DNA of 64,000 bases from Roseovarius nubinhibens ISM (GTDB lineage Bacteria; Pseudomonadota; Alphaproteobacteria; Rhodobacterales; Rhodobacteraceae), in contig NZ_CH724156.1 in assembly GCF_000152625.1 (NCBI RefSeq), positions 132,966-196,965 of the forward strand, read 5' to 3'. The notes under the pieces were generated by a model that worked only from the letters and a program-made list of their open reading frames with translations, did no database searches and was not told the origin of the DNA. Each line of letters begins with the position of its first letter. Positions within the stretch are counted from its first letter, which is position 1. The translations under genes were made by a program, and so were the position numbers. This document shows, piece by piece, positions 18,231-27,463 of the stretch.

Positions 18231-18731
18231 TCACACACTATATGGGTCATCTAACCCCAAATTGCCAAGTATCACCACCTCTTCTGCTTCCATCAAAGTG
18301 GCATCTTGGTCACGAATATGATCATAGCCTAAAAGATGTAACACCGCGTGAACAATCAGATGCGTCACATGGTCCTCGACCGGTTTGCCCGCCGCGCGCG
18401 CCTCGGCGGCGCAGGTCTCCCAGGAAATCGCGATATCGCCAAGCTCGGGATCAAACCCCGGTTCGGGCAGATCGGGCCGCGCGCCGGGGGTCTCGGCGCC
18501 GCGTTCCTCCGACGGCCAGCTGAGCACATTCGTCGGTCGCGGCTTGTCGCGAAACTCTTCATTGAGCCCGGCAATCCGCGCATCGTCACAGGCCAACAGA
18601 CTGATTTCCCAGTCCTCCGCATCAAGCCCGAGATGGCCGAGCGTCGCCTTGGCCGCGCGCTCGGCCAGCGCCGCCAGCGGCAGCGCCTCCCAGCCCTCGG
18701 CCTCGATCATCACATCCACCAGATTGCTCAT
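18231..18731 (-). CDS. ybeY: Endoribonuclease YbeY (rRNA maturation factor)
   Basis: 166 residues from ATG 18731, overlapping the phosphotransferase stop by four bases. The zinc-site motif HLIVHAVLHLLGYDH (H-x3-H-x5-H) and the upstream PTNVLSWPSEER and LGDIAIS strands are diagnostic. YbeY is a metal-dependent RNase needed for 16S rRNA 3' end maturation and ribosome quality control. It stands in the phoH-(kinase)-ybeY-corC-lnt order; the extra kinase gene is unusual compared with the E. coli order. Confidence 0.95.
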   Translation of the reverse strand: MSNLVDVMIEAEGWEALPLAALAERAAKATLGHLGLDAEDWEISLLACDDARIAGLNEEFRDKPRPTNVLSWPSEERGAETPGARPDLPEPGFDPELGDIAISWETCAAEARAAGKPVEDHVTHLIVHAVLHLLGYDHIRDQDATLMEAEEVVILGNLGLDDPYSV

Positions 18732-19789
18732 GCCGCCTCTCCCGCACCATGATCCGCCGCAAAGGCCAAGAGCCGCGCCAGATCGGCCCGCCGCCACGCC
18801 TGTTTCGCCGCGCCCTGATTGTCCATGCCCACCGTCGCCACCACGCTCATCAAGAGCTTGACCGCGACGCCGCGCCGATAATCGCGCCAAAGAGCCGCGT
18901 GCTCATAGGCGATGCCCTGCTCCTGCAGCGCGTTGAGGTAACAGGCGATCAGCGCCGCTTCATGCGCCCGCCGCACCTCGGGCTCCAGCGACGAAATCAG
19001 CAGATAGGCGAGATCAGAGCCGCCCCGCCCCCGCGCCATGAATTGCCAATCCAAGAGCACCGCGCCCGGACCGTCGAACATCAGGTTATCCGCCTGCACA
19101 TCGCCATGGCGCAGCGTCAAAACGCCGTCGTCGAGGATCGGCCCCAGAACCGCCGCCGCATCCCGCGCCATGGCCGCGCCCAGCGCCAGCACCTCGGGCG
19201 AGAGGTCCGCCCCCGGCAACAGCCCCTGCAACGCCTGCGCATAGCCGTCCCAGCAGGCGGCAAAGCCCAGCTCTTGCGCCACCGATGCACCGGGCAGATC
19301 GGCCAATCCCGCCGCCCCCCAATGCGCCGCATGGCAACGCGCCAGCGCCCGCACCGCCGCCTCGGCCTCGTCCCGGCTGAGCCCGGTCACGAAAGGCACC
19401 GACCGCGCCCCCCCGAGATCTTCGAGCACCACAACGCTGGCCCCGGCCTCGGCATCGCTCGCCGCGTGATAACAGCGCGGCACCGGCAGGCCTTCGGCAT
19501 AATGATGATAAAACGCGACCTCGCGGGCATTCTCGGCCGCAAACCGCGCCCGCAGCGCCGCATCTTCCGACGCGAGCTTGACGATGACCGAGGCGCCGCC
19601 GCCGATCTCCGCCCGGTAGAGCCGCGTGCCGGTGAACCCCTCATCCACCCCGACCCGGACCAGCCGCAGGTCGCTCACATCACGGCCCAGCGCCGCCCCG
19701 AGCCAGCCCCGCGTCACGCCCTCCGGCCCCAGCGGCACGGCATGGGGCAAAGACGCCTCAGAGGCGCGATGTCGCAACGGCGCGGTCAT
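18728..19789 (-). CDS. Aminoglycoside phosphotransferase-like (APH/EcKL) kinase
   Basis: 353 residues from ATG 19789, where kinase homology begins; the longer frame covers phoH sequence. Kinase-like motifs: GFTGTRLYRAEIGGGASVIVKLA (nucleotide-binding strand and Lys), VVLEDLGGARSVPF (hinge), LTLRHGDVQADNLMFDGPG (catalytic loop H-G-D-x-x-x-x-N) and AVLLDWQFMARG (metal-binding D-W). The family phosphorylates small molecules; the real substrate is unknown and antibiotic resistance should not be assumed. It sits between phoH and ybeY and overlaps ybeY by four bases, suggesting co-translation with RNA-metabolism genes. Confidence 0.85.
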   Translation of the reverse strand: MTAPLRHRASEASLPHAVPLGPEGVTRGWLGAALGRDVSDLRLVRVGVDEGFTGTRLYRAEIGGGASVIVKLASEDAALRARFAAENAREVAFYHHYAEGLPVPRCYHAASDAEAGASVVVLEDLGGARSVPFVTGLSRDEAEAAVRALARCHAAHWGAAGLADLPGASVAQELGFAACWDGYAQALQGLLPGADLSPEVLALGAAMARDAAAVLGPILDDGVLTLRHGDVQADNLMFDGPGAVLLDWQFMARGRGGSDLAYLLISSLEPEVRRAHEAALIACYLNALQEQGIAYEHAALWRDYRRGVAVKLLMSVVATVGMDNQGAAKQAWRRADLARLLAFAADHGAGEAA

Positions 19790-19817
19790 GTCTGTCTGCC
19801 TTCGGGCGGCTCTCCGG

Positions 19818-20831
19818 TCAGCTCGCCGGATCGTCCGCCTCATACGCTTCGATGATCGCCGCCACAAGCGGGTGCCGCACCACATCCTTGGCGGTGAAGT
19901 AGTTAAAGCTGATGCCCTTGATCCCATCGAGAAGCCGCTCGGCATCCCGCAACCCGCTGGTCACCCCGCGCGGCAGATCGACCTGACTGCGGTCGCCGGT
20001 GATCACCATGCGCGAGCCCTCGCCCAACCGGGTCAGGAACATCTTCATCTGCATCGAAGTGGCGTTCTGCGCCTCATCGAGCACCACAAAGGCATTGGCC
20101 AGCGTCCGCCCCCGCATGAAGGCCAGCGGCGCGATCTCGATCTTCTTCTCTTCCATCAGCTTGGCGAGCTGCTTGCCCGGCAGGAAATCATTCAGCGCGT
20201 CATAGAGCGGCTGCATATAGGGATCGACCTTCTCCTTCATGTCGCCGGGCAGATAGCCGAGCTTCTCGCCCGCCTCCACCGCCGGACGGCTGAGAATGAT
20301 CTTGTCGACCATGCCGTTGATGAACATGTTCACCCCCACCGCCACCGCAAGATAGGTCTTGCCGGTGCCCGCAGGCCCGATGCCAAAGGCCATCTCGTTT
20401 TGAAAGAGCGAGGTGACATAGGCCTTCTGCGCCTCGGTGCGCGGCTCCACGAGCTTCTTGCGGGTCTTGATCTCGACCCGCCCGCCCTGAAACATCTCGA
20501 GCTGCCGCTCGGTGCCGCTCTCGCCCTCGGCGGGGTGGCCCATGCGCAGCTCGCGGTCGATGTCGCCGGGTTCGAGCCCCTTGCCCCCTTCGAGCCGCGC
20601 ATAAAGCGCCCGCAACACCTCGATCGCCTCCGCCCGCGGCTCGGCCTCGCCGAAGACCGCAAGCTGATTGCCCCGACGGAGAATCTGCACACCCATCGCG
20701 CGCTCGATCTCGGCCAGGTTCCGATCATGCTCTCCGCACAGATCGATCAACAAAAAGTTGTCTGGAAATTCAATGACCTCCTCGCCAATGGCAGAGTGGT
20801 CGGGCTCAGGCGTCAGCGTTGTCGTAGACAA
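19818..20831 (-). CDS. phoH: PhoH-like (YbeZ) ATPase
   Basis: 337 residues. The start taken is TTG at 20829-20831; a GGGGAG Shine-Dalgarno sequence lies six bases upstream (20838-20843) and no ATG is placed as well. A KH-like N-terminal part (IERAMGVQILRRGNQLAVFG) precedes the PhoH ATPase: FGIGPAGTGKTYLAVAVGV (Walker A), VVLDEAQNATSMQMKMFLTR (Walker B) and VITGDRSQVDLPRG. YbeZ-type PhoH proteins act with YbeY in RNA processing and ribosome maturation. First gene of the phoH-kinase-ybeY-corC-lnt run. Confidence 0.93.
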   Translation of the reverse strand: MSTTTLTPEPDHSAIGEEVIEFPDNFLLIDLCGEHDRNLAEIERAMGVQILRRGNQLAVFGEAEPRAEAIEVLRALYARLEGGKGLEPGDIDRELRMGHPAEGESGTERQLEMFQGGRVEIKTRKKLVEPRTEAQKAYVTSLFQNEMAFGIGPAGTGKTYLAVAVGVNMFINGMVDKIILSRPAVEAGEKLGYLPGDMKEKVDPYMQPLYDALNDFLPGKQLAKLMEEKKIEIAPLAFMRGRTLANAFVVLDEAQNATSMQMKMFLTRLGEGSRMVITGDRSQVDLPRGVTSGLRDAERLLDGIKGISFNYFTAKDVVRHPLVAAIIEAYEADDPAS

Positions 20832-20933
20832 TCAATGCTCCCCAAAACAAGTGTCATAACTCATCGTGCCCCCTCGCCGCCCCTGGCGCAAGGCAGAATG
20901 CCCCGATCATTGCCAGACTGACGAAATCGGCAG

Positions 20934-20964
20934 AAAAAAGCCGCGCCCCTTTCGGAGACGCGGC
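20934..20964 (-). terminator. Intrinsic terminator after the small lipoprotein gene
   Basis: On the minus strand a GCCGCG...CGCGGC stem with a GAAA-type loop region is followed by TTTTTT (20934-20939). It lies about 30 bases after the stop of the 98-residue lipoprotein gene and insulates it from phoH. Confidence 0.75.
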
Positions 20965-20992
20965 CTTTGGTTGTGCTGGCTGTCGCCCGACA

Positions 20993-21289
20993 TCAGATCG
21001 GATCGGGAACCGAGCTGCCCTTGTTATAGGGGCCCACCGCGGTATTCGGCGGCGCCACGCCGGAACAGACCGGCTTGCCATATTTGTCGAGACGCTGCGA
21101 CAGATAGCCTTCGATGCCGTCGTCGATGATCCAGTGGTCACAGCCATTGGGATCGACCCAGATCCCGGCCTTGAGCTGGCTCAGGTGCTTGCTGTCAAAG
21201 CCGCGGTCGACGGTCTTGTTCTGCTTGTCGTCGCAGGCGCCAAGCGCGATTGCCGCGGTCAGGGCGAGCGTGATTTTGGTCAGTTTCAT
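20993..21289 (-). CDS. Small lipoprotein with WVDPxGCxHW domain
   Basis: 98 residues. Signal peptide with lipobox (TAAIALGAC, Cys19), so a predicted lipoprotein; CDD follows the Cys, and Asp at +2 may favour inner membrane retention. The mature part contains IWVDPNGCDHWIIDDGIEGY and ends CSGVAPPNTAVGPYNKG. The same ~35-residue unit, IWVDPxGCxHWxxDDGxEGY with a following PVC, occurs in the OmpA-like protein encoded 12 bases upstream. The two genes are probably co-transcribed and related by domain duplication. Function unknown. Confidence 0.75.
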   Translation of the reverse strand: MKLTKITLALTAAIALGACDDKQNKTVDRGFDSKHLSQLKAGIWVDPNGCDHWIIDDGIEGYLSQRLDKYGKPVCSGVAPPNTAVGPYNKGSSVPDPI

Positions 21290-21301
21290 GATCTCGTCCC
21301 C

Positions 21302-21871
21302 TTAGCGGATGCAGATGATTTCAACGCGCCGGTTGGCCTGCATGCCCGCCGCCGTTGCGTTCGATGCCTTGGGCATCCGTTCGCCATAGCCCCGGACATC
21401 GGCGATACGCGCGCCGGTCTGGACCGCCACCCGCGCCACCGAATTGGCCCGGCGCAGCGACAGGTTCATGTTATAGGCATCCGAGGCCCGGCTGTCGGTG
21501 TGGCCCGTGATGATATAGGACACCGCATTGGCGTCGCGGAAAAACTGCTGCAGCCGCGCCCGGCCCGACGGGCTGATATTGGCGCTGTCGGTGGCAAAGA
21601 GCTGGTCGGAGTTCATCACGCCACAGACATTGCCCCGGCGGCAGACCGGAATGCCCTGACGGTTGGTATGGGGCGACATATAGCCTTCCCAGCCATCGTC
21701 CATGACCCAATGCTCGCACCCGTCCGGATCAACCCAGATTGTCGGTGTATAGTCGTTCTTGCGGCTCTGCGCCTCAATCGGTGTACCTGCGACAAGCATC
21801 GTGACCCCAAGAGCCATGGCCGCAAAGCCACCAATGATGCGTCGCGCGGACGTAGAAAATCTCTCCGTCAC
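21302..21871 (-). CDS. OmpA-family envelope protein with WVDPxGCxHW N-terminal domain
   Basis: 189 residues. An N-terminal hydrophobic stretch (RRIIGGFAAMALGVTMLVAGTPIEAQ) looks like a signal peptide cleaved near AQS. Then comes the short IWVDPDGCEHWVMDDGWEGY unit shared with the next gene, a Cys-rich link (PVCRRGNVCGV), and a complete OmpA-like domain: LFATDSANISPSGRARL, YIITGHTDSRASDAYNMNLSLRRANSV and QANRRVEIICIR. Predicted periplasmic, peptidoglycan-binding. The 12-base gap to the downstream lipoprotein gene suggests an operon. Confidence 0.85.
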   Translation of the reverse strand: MTERFSTSARRIIGGFAAMALGVTMLVAGTPIEAQSRKNDYTPTIWVDPDGCEHWVMDDGWEGYMSPHTNRQGIPVCRRGNVCGVMNSDQLFATDSANISPSGRARLQQFFRDANAVSYIITGHTDSRASDAYNMNLSLRRANSVARVAVQTGARIADVRGYGERMPKASNATAAGMQANRRVEIICIR

Positions 21872-22144
21872 AGCCTCTATCCTTCTATCTGTTCCCCCAA
21901 GGCGGCCACACAGATCAATGTTTCACACACCCAGTTTGCCGCCAGACTATATTATCTTGCGACCTTACCAGCTTTCCTTAACTTGTGAAGCCTAAAACGG
22001 GCAGGCCAAAGCGCATACAATCAAAGGATGCTACCCTCGCGCGTTTCAGCAACAATATGCTGCGTCCCGATCAATTGTTTCAGACCCGCGCATGTTAACC
22101 TTTGCCCGCGCCCCGTCCACCGCGTCACAGGCCTTGATGAGACC

Positions 22145-23467
22145 TCAGATCAGTTCGCCTGCCAACGAGTTGGTCATGCTCTCGACGATCCGCACTCGGC
22201 GCAGATCGCCCACCGCAACCAGCGCATCCTTGACATGAACCGCATGCAGGTAATCCGACTTGCCGACCATCTGGCCCTCGAACCGCCCCGGCTTTTCGAA
22301 CAACACACTCATCTCGCGCCCGACCATACCGTCCTGGATTTCGCGCTGATGCCGGGTGATCAGATCCTGCAGCCGCCCGAGCCGCTCGGTCTTGACCGCC
22401 TCTTCGACCTGCGCCCGCTCTGCCGCCGGGGTGCCGGGCCGGGTCGAATATTTGAACGAATAGGCATAGCCGTATTTCACCGCTTCCACGAGGTCGAGCG
22501 TCGCCTGAAAATCCTCTTCGGTCTCTTCCGGAAAGCCGACGATGAAATCGCCGGACAGCACGATATCGGGCCGCGCCGCGCGGATCTCCTCCATCAGCCG
22601 CAGATAGCTCTCGGCCGTATGGCTGCGGTTCATCCGCTTGAGGATCCGGTCCGACCCCGATTGCACCGGCAGATGCAGATAGGGCATCAGCTTGGCACAG
22701 CTCCCCAGCGCCTCGATGAGCGCCGCATCCATGTCATTCGGATGGCTGGTGGTGAACCGGATGCGCTGCAACCCGTCGAGCTTGTCCAGCTCCCAGATCA
22801 GCCGCGCCAGCCCCCATTCCGCCCCATCCGGCCCCTCGCCGTGATAGGCGTTCACATTCTGCCCCAGCAAAGTGATCTCGCGCACGCCCCGCTCGATCAG
22901 ATCCCGCGCCTCGTCGAGAACCGCCTTGACCGGGCGGCTATATTCCGCGCCCCGCGTATAGGGCACCACGCAGAAGGCACAGAACTTGTCACAGCCCTCC
23001 TGCACGCTGAGAAAGGCGCTCGGCCCCCGCTGCGCCTTGGGCCGCCCCTTGAGCCGGGCAAACTTGTCCTCTTCGGGAAAATCGGTGACCAGCGCCTTCT
23101 GGCCCTGCCGCGTCTTCTCTTCCATCTCCGGCAGCCGGTGATAGCTCGACGGGCCGACCACCAGATCGACAAGCGGCTGCCGCCGCATGATCTCTTCGCC
23201 CTCGGCCTGCGCGACACAGCCCGCCACGCCGATCTTGAGATCGGGCTTGGCCTCCTTGAGACCGCGCATCCGGCCCAGCTCGGAATAGACCTTTTCCGCC
23301 GCTTTCTCGCGGATATGGCAGGTGTTGAGCAGAATCATATCCGCCTCTTCCGGGCTCTGGGTCTCGACATAGCCCTGCCCGCCCAGCGCCTCCGCCATGC
23401 GCTCGCTGTCATAGACATTCATCTGACAGCCATAGGTCTTGATATAGAGTTTCTTGGCATCGGACAT
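22145..23467 (-). CDS. miaB: tRNA-2-methylthio-N6-dimethylallyladenosine synthase
   Basis: 440 residues. UPF0004 domain with [26 protein letters not shown] and [12 protein letters not shown] (three cluster Cys); radical-SAM core [19 protein letters not shown] (CxxxCxxC); and a C-terminal TRAM domain ([27 protein letters not shown]). It methylthiolates i6A37 of tRNAs reading UNN codons, with two Fe-S clusters. In many proteobacteria miaB directly precedes phoH-ybeY; here the two WVDP proteins are inserted between. Confidence 0.96.
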   Translation of the reverse strand: MSDAKKLYIKTYGCQMNVYDSERMAEALGGQGYVETQSPEEADMILLNTCHIREKAAEKVYSELGRMRGLKEAKPDLKIGVAGCVAQAEGEEIMRRQPLVDLVVGPSSYHRLPEMEEKTRQGQKALVTDFPEEDKFARLKGRPKAQRGPSAFLSVQEGCDKFCAFCVVPYTRGAEYSRPVKAVLDEARDLIERGVREITLLGQNVNAYHGEGPDGAEWGLARLIWELDKLDGLQRIRFTTSHPNDMDAALIEALGSCAKLMPYLHLPVQSGSDRILKRMNRSHTAESYLRLMEEIRAARPDIVLSGDFIVGFPEETEEDFQATLDLVEAVKYGYAYSFKYSTRPGTPAAERAQVEEAVKTERLGRLQDLITRHQREIQDGMVGREMSVLFEKPGRFEGQMVGKSDYLHAVHVKDALVAVGDLRRVRIVESMTNSLAGELI

Positions 23468-23575
23468 GCTGTCTCTCCCGGATCGCGCTTTGGGCGCTTG
23501 CTATATCAGATGCCGGAGCACTTGCAATGCAAGGGCATTTCCCCCAGTCTTTGACGAAAACGCCCGAGGCCCGAT

Positions 23576-24445
23576 ATGCAGTTCTCCCAGTTTGACGATT
23601 TCCTCACAAATGGCCGCGACCTGCTGGCGAAAGGGCCGATCGCGCTCGTTTTTCTCGAAGACGACACCGAGATCGACAGCACCCTGCGCCACCATCTCGA
23701 CGCGGGCTTCAAATCGGTGCTGGTCTTCGCCCCCGATCCCTTTCCGCTCGCGCCCGACGTCGCCGAAGAGGTGCACCGCATCTCCTTCGACCGCACCCGT
23801 GGCGATGATTACGTGGCCGCGATCAACAAGATCATCCCGCTGGCCGCCGGCCAATGGCTCTATTACTGCTTCAACGCAGAATATCTCTTCTACCCGTTCT
23901 GCGAGACCCGCAACGTGGCCGAGCTTCTGGCCTTCCATGCCGAAGAACGCCGCGACGCGATGCTGAGCTATGTGGTCGACCTCTATGCCGACGATCTCGA
24001 CCGCTTCCCCAATGCCGTCTCGCTGGAAACCGCGCTTCTCGACCGCACCGGCTATTACGCGCTGGCCCGGCTCGATGCGGCCAATCACAACCACCCCAAG
24101 GACCGCCAGCTCGATTTCTACGGCGGGCTGCGCTGGCGCTACGAGGAACATATCCCCGCGCCCCGGCGCAAGATCGACCGCATCGCCCTCTTCCGCGCCA
24201 AGGACGGCCTCACCCTGCGCCCCGACAACACCTTCTCGGACGAGGAATACAACACCTACGCCTGCCCCTGGCACAACAATCTGACCTCGGCCATCGTCTC
24301 CTTCCGCACCGCCAAGGCGCTGAAACAGAACCCCGGCTCGACCTTCGACATCCAGACCTTCAAATGGCACAATTCGACGCCCTTCGAATGGCACTCGCGC
24401 CAGCTCCTGGACCTCGGCCTCATGGAACCCGGCCAGTGGTTCTGA
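23576..24445 (+). CDS. Glycosyltransferase family 2-like conserved protein
   Basis: 289 residues from ATG 23576. Conserved-looking segments are IALVFLEDDTEIDSTLRHHLDAGFKSVLVFAP at the N terminus, RISFDRTRGDDYVAAINKIIPLAAGQWLYYCFNAEYLFYPF, and a C-terminal STFDIQTFKWHNSTPFEWHSRQLLDLGL. The N-terminal part has the look of a degenerate GT-A fold (family 2 glycosyltransferase-like), but I see no clear DXD site. I therefore treat it as a conserved alphaproteobacterial protein with glycosyltransferase resemblance only. Divergent from miaB, spaced by about 108 bases. Confidence 0.7.
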   Translation: MQFSQFDDFLTNGRDLLAKGPIALVFLEDDTEIDSTLRHHLDAGFKSVLVFAPDPFPLAPDVAEEVHRISFDRTRGDDYVAAINKIIPLAAGQWLYYCFNAEYLFYPFCETRNVAELLAFHAEERRDAMLSYVVDLYADDLDRFPNAVSLETALLDRTGYYALARLDAANHNHPKDRQLDFYGGLRWRYEEHIPAPRRKIDRIALFRAKDGLTLRPDNTFSDEEYNTYACPWHNNLTSAIVSFRTAKALKQNPGSTFDIQTFKWHNSTPFEWHSRQLLDLGLMEPGQWF

Positions 24446-24674
24446 ACTAACGCGCCCAACACTCCGCCCAGCCGCTTCCCCACACCCGCTTCTTCTGGCC
24501 AAAAAATATCCCGGGGGTCCGGGGGCAGCGCCCCCGGCCAGACCGCAATCCTTAACACCCCCGGCTCGACACCCGGCCCCAAACCCCCACAGTCGCAATA
24601 CCGTCGTAATACCGACGCGTCACCGACCCGCCATTTTCACCCCCTCCGCCCCTGCGGCCCAAAAGCTTAACAAA
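24446..24674. repeat. Intergenic repeat cluster between the GT-like gene and fabI
   Basis: The stretch between the gene and the fabI terminator holds no gene. It contains a 23-mer-like element (24489-24512, reverse-strand GGGATATTTTTTGGCCAGAA), a strong GC hairpin (24519-24537, arms CCGGGGGC and GCCCCCGG) and one copy of the 44-bp 11-mer repeat (24587-24630). Both dispersed repeat families thus meet at this 3' end. Confidence 0.65.
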
Positions 24675-24709
24675 GAAAACCGGCCGCGGGATCGCCCCCA
24701 CGGCCGGTC
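24675..24709 (-). terminator. Intrinsic terminator of the fabA-fabB-fabI operon
   Basis: Minus-strand stem ACCGGCCG paired with CGGCCGGT (24701-24708 and 24679-24686), followed by TTTCTTTG. It lies about 30 bases beyond the fabI stop. Confidence 0.75.
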
Positions 24710-24740
24710 TCAACTGTCACAGTCTGAGCCGCTCAGAGGC

Positions 24741-25529
24741 TCAGAGATTGTCCGCCTGCGGCATGCCCAGCACATGGAACCCGCCATCGACCCGGATGAT
24801 CTCCCCGGTGGTGCAGGCCCCCGCCTCAGAGGCGAGATAGACCGCAGTCCCCCCCACCGCCTCGAGCGTGGCATTGGCCCGCAACGGCGCGTTCTGGTCG
24901 CAATGCTTATAGGTCCGCCGCGCGCCGCCGATTGCCGCGCCCGCAAGGGTTTTCATCGGCCCGGGCGAGATCGCGTTGACGCGGATGCCATCGGGGCCGA
25001 GGTCATTGGCGAGATAGCGCGTGGCGCTCTCCAGCGCCGCCTTGGCGACCCCCATCACATTGTAGTTCGGCACCACCCGGTTCGACCCCTGATAGGTGAG
25101 CGTGATCAAGCTGCCGCCCTTCTCCTTCATCAACGGATAGGCGCGCCGCGCCACGTCGATAAAGCTATAGGCCGAGATATCCATCGAATGTTTGAAATTG
25201 GCGCGGCTGGTGTTGAGGAACCGCCCCGTCAACTCGGATTTGTCCGAGAAAGCAATGGCATGGACGACAAAGTCAATGCTGTCCCAGCGCGCCTGCAGCG
25301 CCTCGAATGCCGCGTCGAGCGAGGCATCATCGGTCACATCCACATCGAGCAGCAGATCCGATCCGACGCTTTCCGCCAGCGGCTCGAGCCGCTTGCCAAA
25401 GGCTTCGCCCTGGTAGGAAAAGGCGAGCTCGGCGCCGGCCTCATGCATGGCCTTGGCGATGCCCCACGCGATGGAGCGGTCATTCGCCACCCCCATGATC
25501 AGGCCGCGTTGGCCCTTCATTGCACCCAT
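24741..25529 (-). CDS. fabI: Enoyl-[acyl-carrier-protein] reductase (NADH)
   Basis: 262 residues. Short-chain dehydrogenase fold of the FabI type: GLIMGVANDRSIAWGIAKAM (cofactor-binding glycine region with the FabI-typical A-N-x-R-S-I-A-W-G), AFSYQGEAF, and the catalytic Tyr/Lys pair in NYNVMGVAKAALESA, then RVNAISPGPMKTLA. It performs the last step of fatty acid elongation. The start at 25529 (MGAMKG) or at the second Met (25520) cannot be decided. Third gene of fabA-fabB-fabI, 9 bases after fabB. Confidence 0.95.
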   Translation of the reverse strand: MGAMKGQRGLIMGVANDRSIAWGIAKAMHEAGAELAFSYQGEAFGKRLEPLAESVGSDLLLDVDVTDDASLDAAFEALQARWDSIDFVVHAIAFSDKSELTGRFLNTSRANFKHSMDISAYSFIDVARRAYPLMKEKGGSLITLTYQGSNRVVPNYNVMGVAKAALESATRYLANDLGPDGIRVNAISPGPMKTLAGAAIGGARRTYKHCDQNAPLRANATLEAVGGTAVYLASEAGACTTGEIIRVDGGFHVLGMPQADNL

Positions 25530-25538
25530 TGCTTTACC

Positions 25539-26768
25539 CTACCCTTGAAACTTGCTCAGCAGCATCGAGCCATTCGTGCCGCCAAAGCCAAAACTGTTGG
25601 TCATCACCGTGTCGAGCCCGGCATTGTCGACCCGCGCCGTCGCGATCTCTTCCGGCTTCAAGGCCGGGTCGAGCGTGTCGACATTGATCGAGGGGATGAT
25701 GAAATCATGCTCGAGCGCCAGCAGGCAATAGACCGCCTCCTGCGCGCCGGTCGCACCCTGACTGTGGCCGGTCATCGACTTGGTCGAGGAAATCGGCGGT
25801 GTCGACCCCTCGCCAAAGACCCGGCGCACCGCCTCCACTTCGCCCACGTCACCCACCGGGGTCGACGTGCCGTGTGCGTTGATATAGCTCACTTTTCTGC
25901 CCTCAGGCAGCCCGTCGAGCGCCAGCCGCATGGCCCGTTCGCCGCCCTCGCCCGACGGCGCGACCATGTCGGCCCCGTCCGAGGTGGCGCCAAAGCCGGT
26001 GACCTCGGCATAGATCTTGGCCCCGCGCGCCCGCGCATGATCGAGCTCTTCGAGCACCAGAATGCCGCCGCCGCCCGAGATCACGAACCCGTCGCGATCC
26101 ACATCAAAGGCCCGGCTCGCACGTTCCGGCGTGTCGTTGAATTTCGACGACATCGCACCCATCGCGTCAAACAGGCACGACAGCGTCCAGTCGAGCTCTT
26201 CGCCGCCGCCCGCGAACATCACATCCTGCTTGCCCATCATGATCTGCTCGGCGGCATTGCCGATGCAATGCAGGCTCGTCGAACAGGCCGAGGTGATCGA
26301 ATAGTTGATCCCCTTGATCTTGAACGCCGTCGACAGGTTGGCCGAGATCGTCGAACACATGGTTTTCGGCACCGCAAAGGGCCCGATCCGCTTGGTCGAC
26401 CCGGTCTTGAGCACGGTCTGATGCGCCGCCAGCATGGCGCTGGTCGACGGCCCGCCCGACCCGGCGATGAGCCCGGTGCGCGGGTTGACGATATCGCTCT
26501 CCTCGAGCCCGGCATCGGCAATCGCCTGGCTCATCGCGATATGGGCATAGGCCGCCCCCGGCCCCATGAACCGCAGCGTGCGCTTGTCCACATGTTCTGA
26601 CACATCCAGATTGACGGCCCCCGCCACCTGGCTGCGGAACCCGTGTTCCTTCATGTCCTCATTGGCGGTGATCCCCGATCGACCCGCCTTGAGCGAGGCG
26701 AGTACCTCCTCGGCATTATTGCCGATCGAGGATACGATCCCCAGCCCTGTCACGACCACGCGGCGCAT
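25539..26768 (-). CDS. fabB: 3-oxoacyl-[acyl-carrier-protein] synthase I
   Basis: 409 residues. Thiolase-fold condensing enzyme with the Cys-His-His triad: [16 protein letters not shown] (nucleophile Cys), [15 protein letters not shown] (His) and [16 protein letters not shown] (His), plus the C-terminal [14 protein letters not shown]. FabB extends unsaturated acyl-ACP intermediates and is normally encoded with fabA, as here. Co-transcribed between fabA (26 bases upstream) and fabI. Confidence 0.96.
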   Translation of the reverse strand: MRRVVVTGLGIVSSIGNNAEEVLASLKAGRSGITANEDMKEHGFRSQVAGAVNLDVSEHVDKRTLRFMGPGAAYAHIAMSQAIADAGLEESDIVNPRTGLIAGSGGPSTSAMLAAHQTVLKTGSTKRIGPFAVPKTMCSTISANLSTAFKIKGINYSITSACSTSLHCIGNAAEQIMMGKQDVMFAGGGEELDWTLSCLFDAMGAMSSKFNDTPERASRAFDVDRDGFVISGGGGILVLEELDHARARGAKIYAEVTGFGATSDGADMVAPSGEGGERAMRLALDGLPEGRKVSYINAHGTSTPVGDVGEVEAVRRVFGEGSTPPISSTKSMTGHSQGATGAQEAVYCLLALEHDFIIPSINVDTLDPALKPEEIATARVDNAGLDTVMTNSFGFGGTNGSMLLSKFQG

Positions 26769-26794
26769 GGCTGCCTCCTTTTTTCAGTGATGGT

Positions 26795-27304
26795 TTAGCT
26801 CTCGGAAAGAGCGACCTTCATATCCTTGACCTGATAGATCACCTCGCCATCGGCCTCGACCCGACCATCGGCCACCCCCATGGTGAGACGCCGGGTTTGC
26901 ACGGCTTTGGTGAAATCCACGTAATAGGTGAGCATCTTGCGATCCGGCCGCACCATCCCGGTGAGCTTGACCTCGCCGACGCCGAGCGCATAGCCCCGCC
27001 CCTGCCAGCCGCGCCAGCCGAGGTTGAACCCGGTGAGCTGCCACAGCCCATCCAGGCCGAGACAGCCGGGCATGATCGGGTTGCCGGGGAAGTGGCAGTC
27101 AAAGAACCACAGGTCCGGGGTGATGTCGAATTCGGCAACAACATGACCCTTGCCATGGTCACCGCGGTCGGCGCTGATATCGGTGATCCGATCCATCATC
27201 AGCATCGGCGGTTCGGGAAGCTGTGCGTTGCCCGGGCCAAACAACTCGCCACGCGCACATTTCAGCAGATCGTCCTTATCGAAGCTGCTCGGGTAATCGG
27301 CCAT
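26795..27304 (-). CDS. fabA: 3-hydroxydecanoyl-[acyl-carrier-protein] dehydratase/isomerase
   Basis: 169 residues. The catalytic hot-dog helix region [25 protein letters not shown] contains the active-site His and Asp of Fab[16 protein letters not shown] at the N terminus is also typical. It dehydrates and isomerises the C10 intermediate, which commits it to unsaturated fatty acid synthesis. First gene of the fabA-fabB-fabI operon, divergent from irr with about 160 bases between starts. Confidence 0.96.
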   Translation of the reverse strand: MADYPSSFDKDDLLKCARGELFGPGNAQLPEPPMLMMDRITDISADRGDHGKGHVVAEFDITPDLWFFDCHFPGNPIMPGCLGLDGLWQLTGFNLGWRGWQGRGYALGVGEVKLTGMVRPDRKMLTYYVDFTKAVQTRRLTMGVADGRVEADGEVIYQVKDMKVALSES

Positions 27305-27407
27305 GTAGGCATCCTTCTCATTTCTGGTGCCGGTCTTTAAGTCCCTCTAACATCGGCGGCAACGACCATGCAAGCGCGTCCGATTGACTGAGGTGCCGGA
27401 TTTCCGT

Positions 27408-27437
27408 TTGAAATCCCCGGTAATCCCCCTTTATATT
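27408..27437 (+). promoter_or_regulatory. Candidate sigma-70 promoter of irr
   Basis: TTGAAA (27408-27413), an 18-base spacer and TATATT (27432-27437) lie 26 bases before the irr ATG. A GAAAGGA ribosome-binding sequence follows before the start. Position and sequence fit a housekeeping promoter. Confidence 0.5.
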
Positions 27438-27463
27438 TAGCTCATCTGAAAGGATGCCAGCAT

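Noticed and set aside
18728-19789. Kinase considered as an antibiotic-resistance gene
   Set aside because: Only the general APH fold is visible; its operon context is RNA maturation and there is no mobile element beside it.
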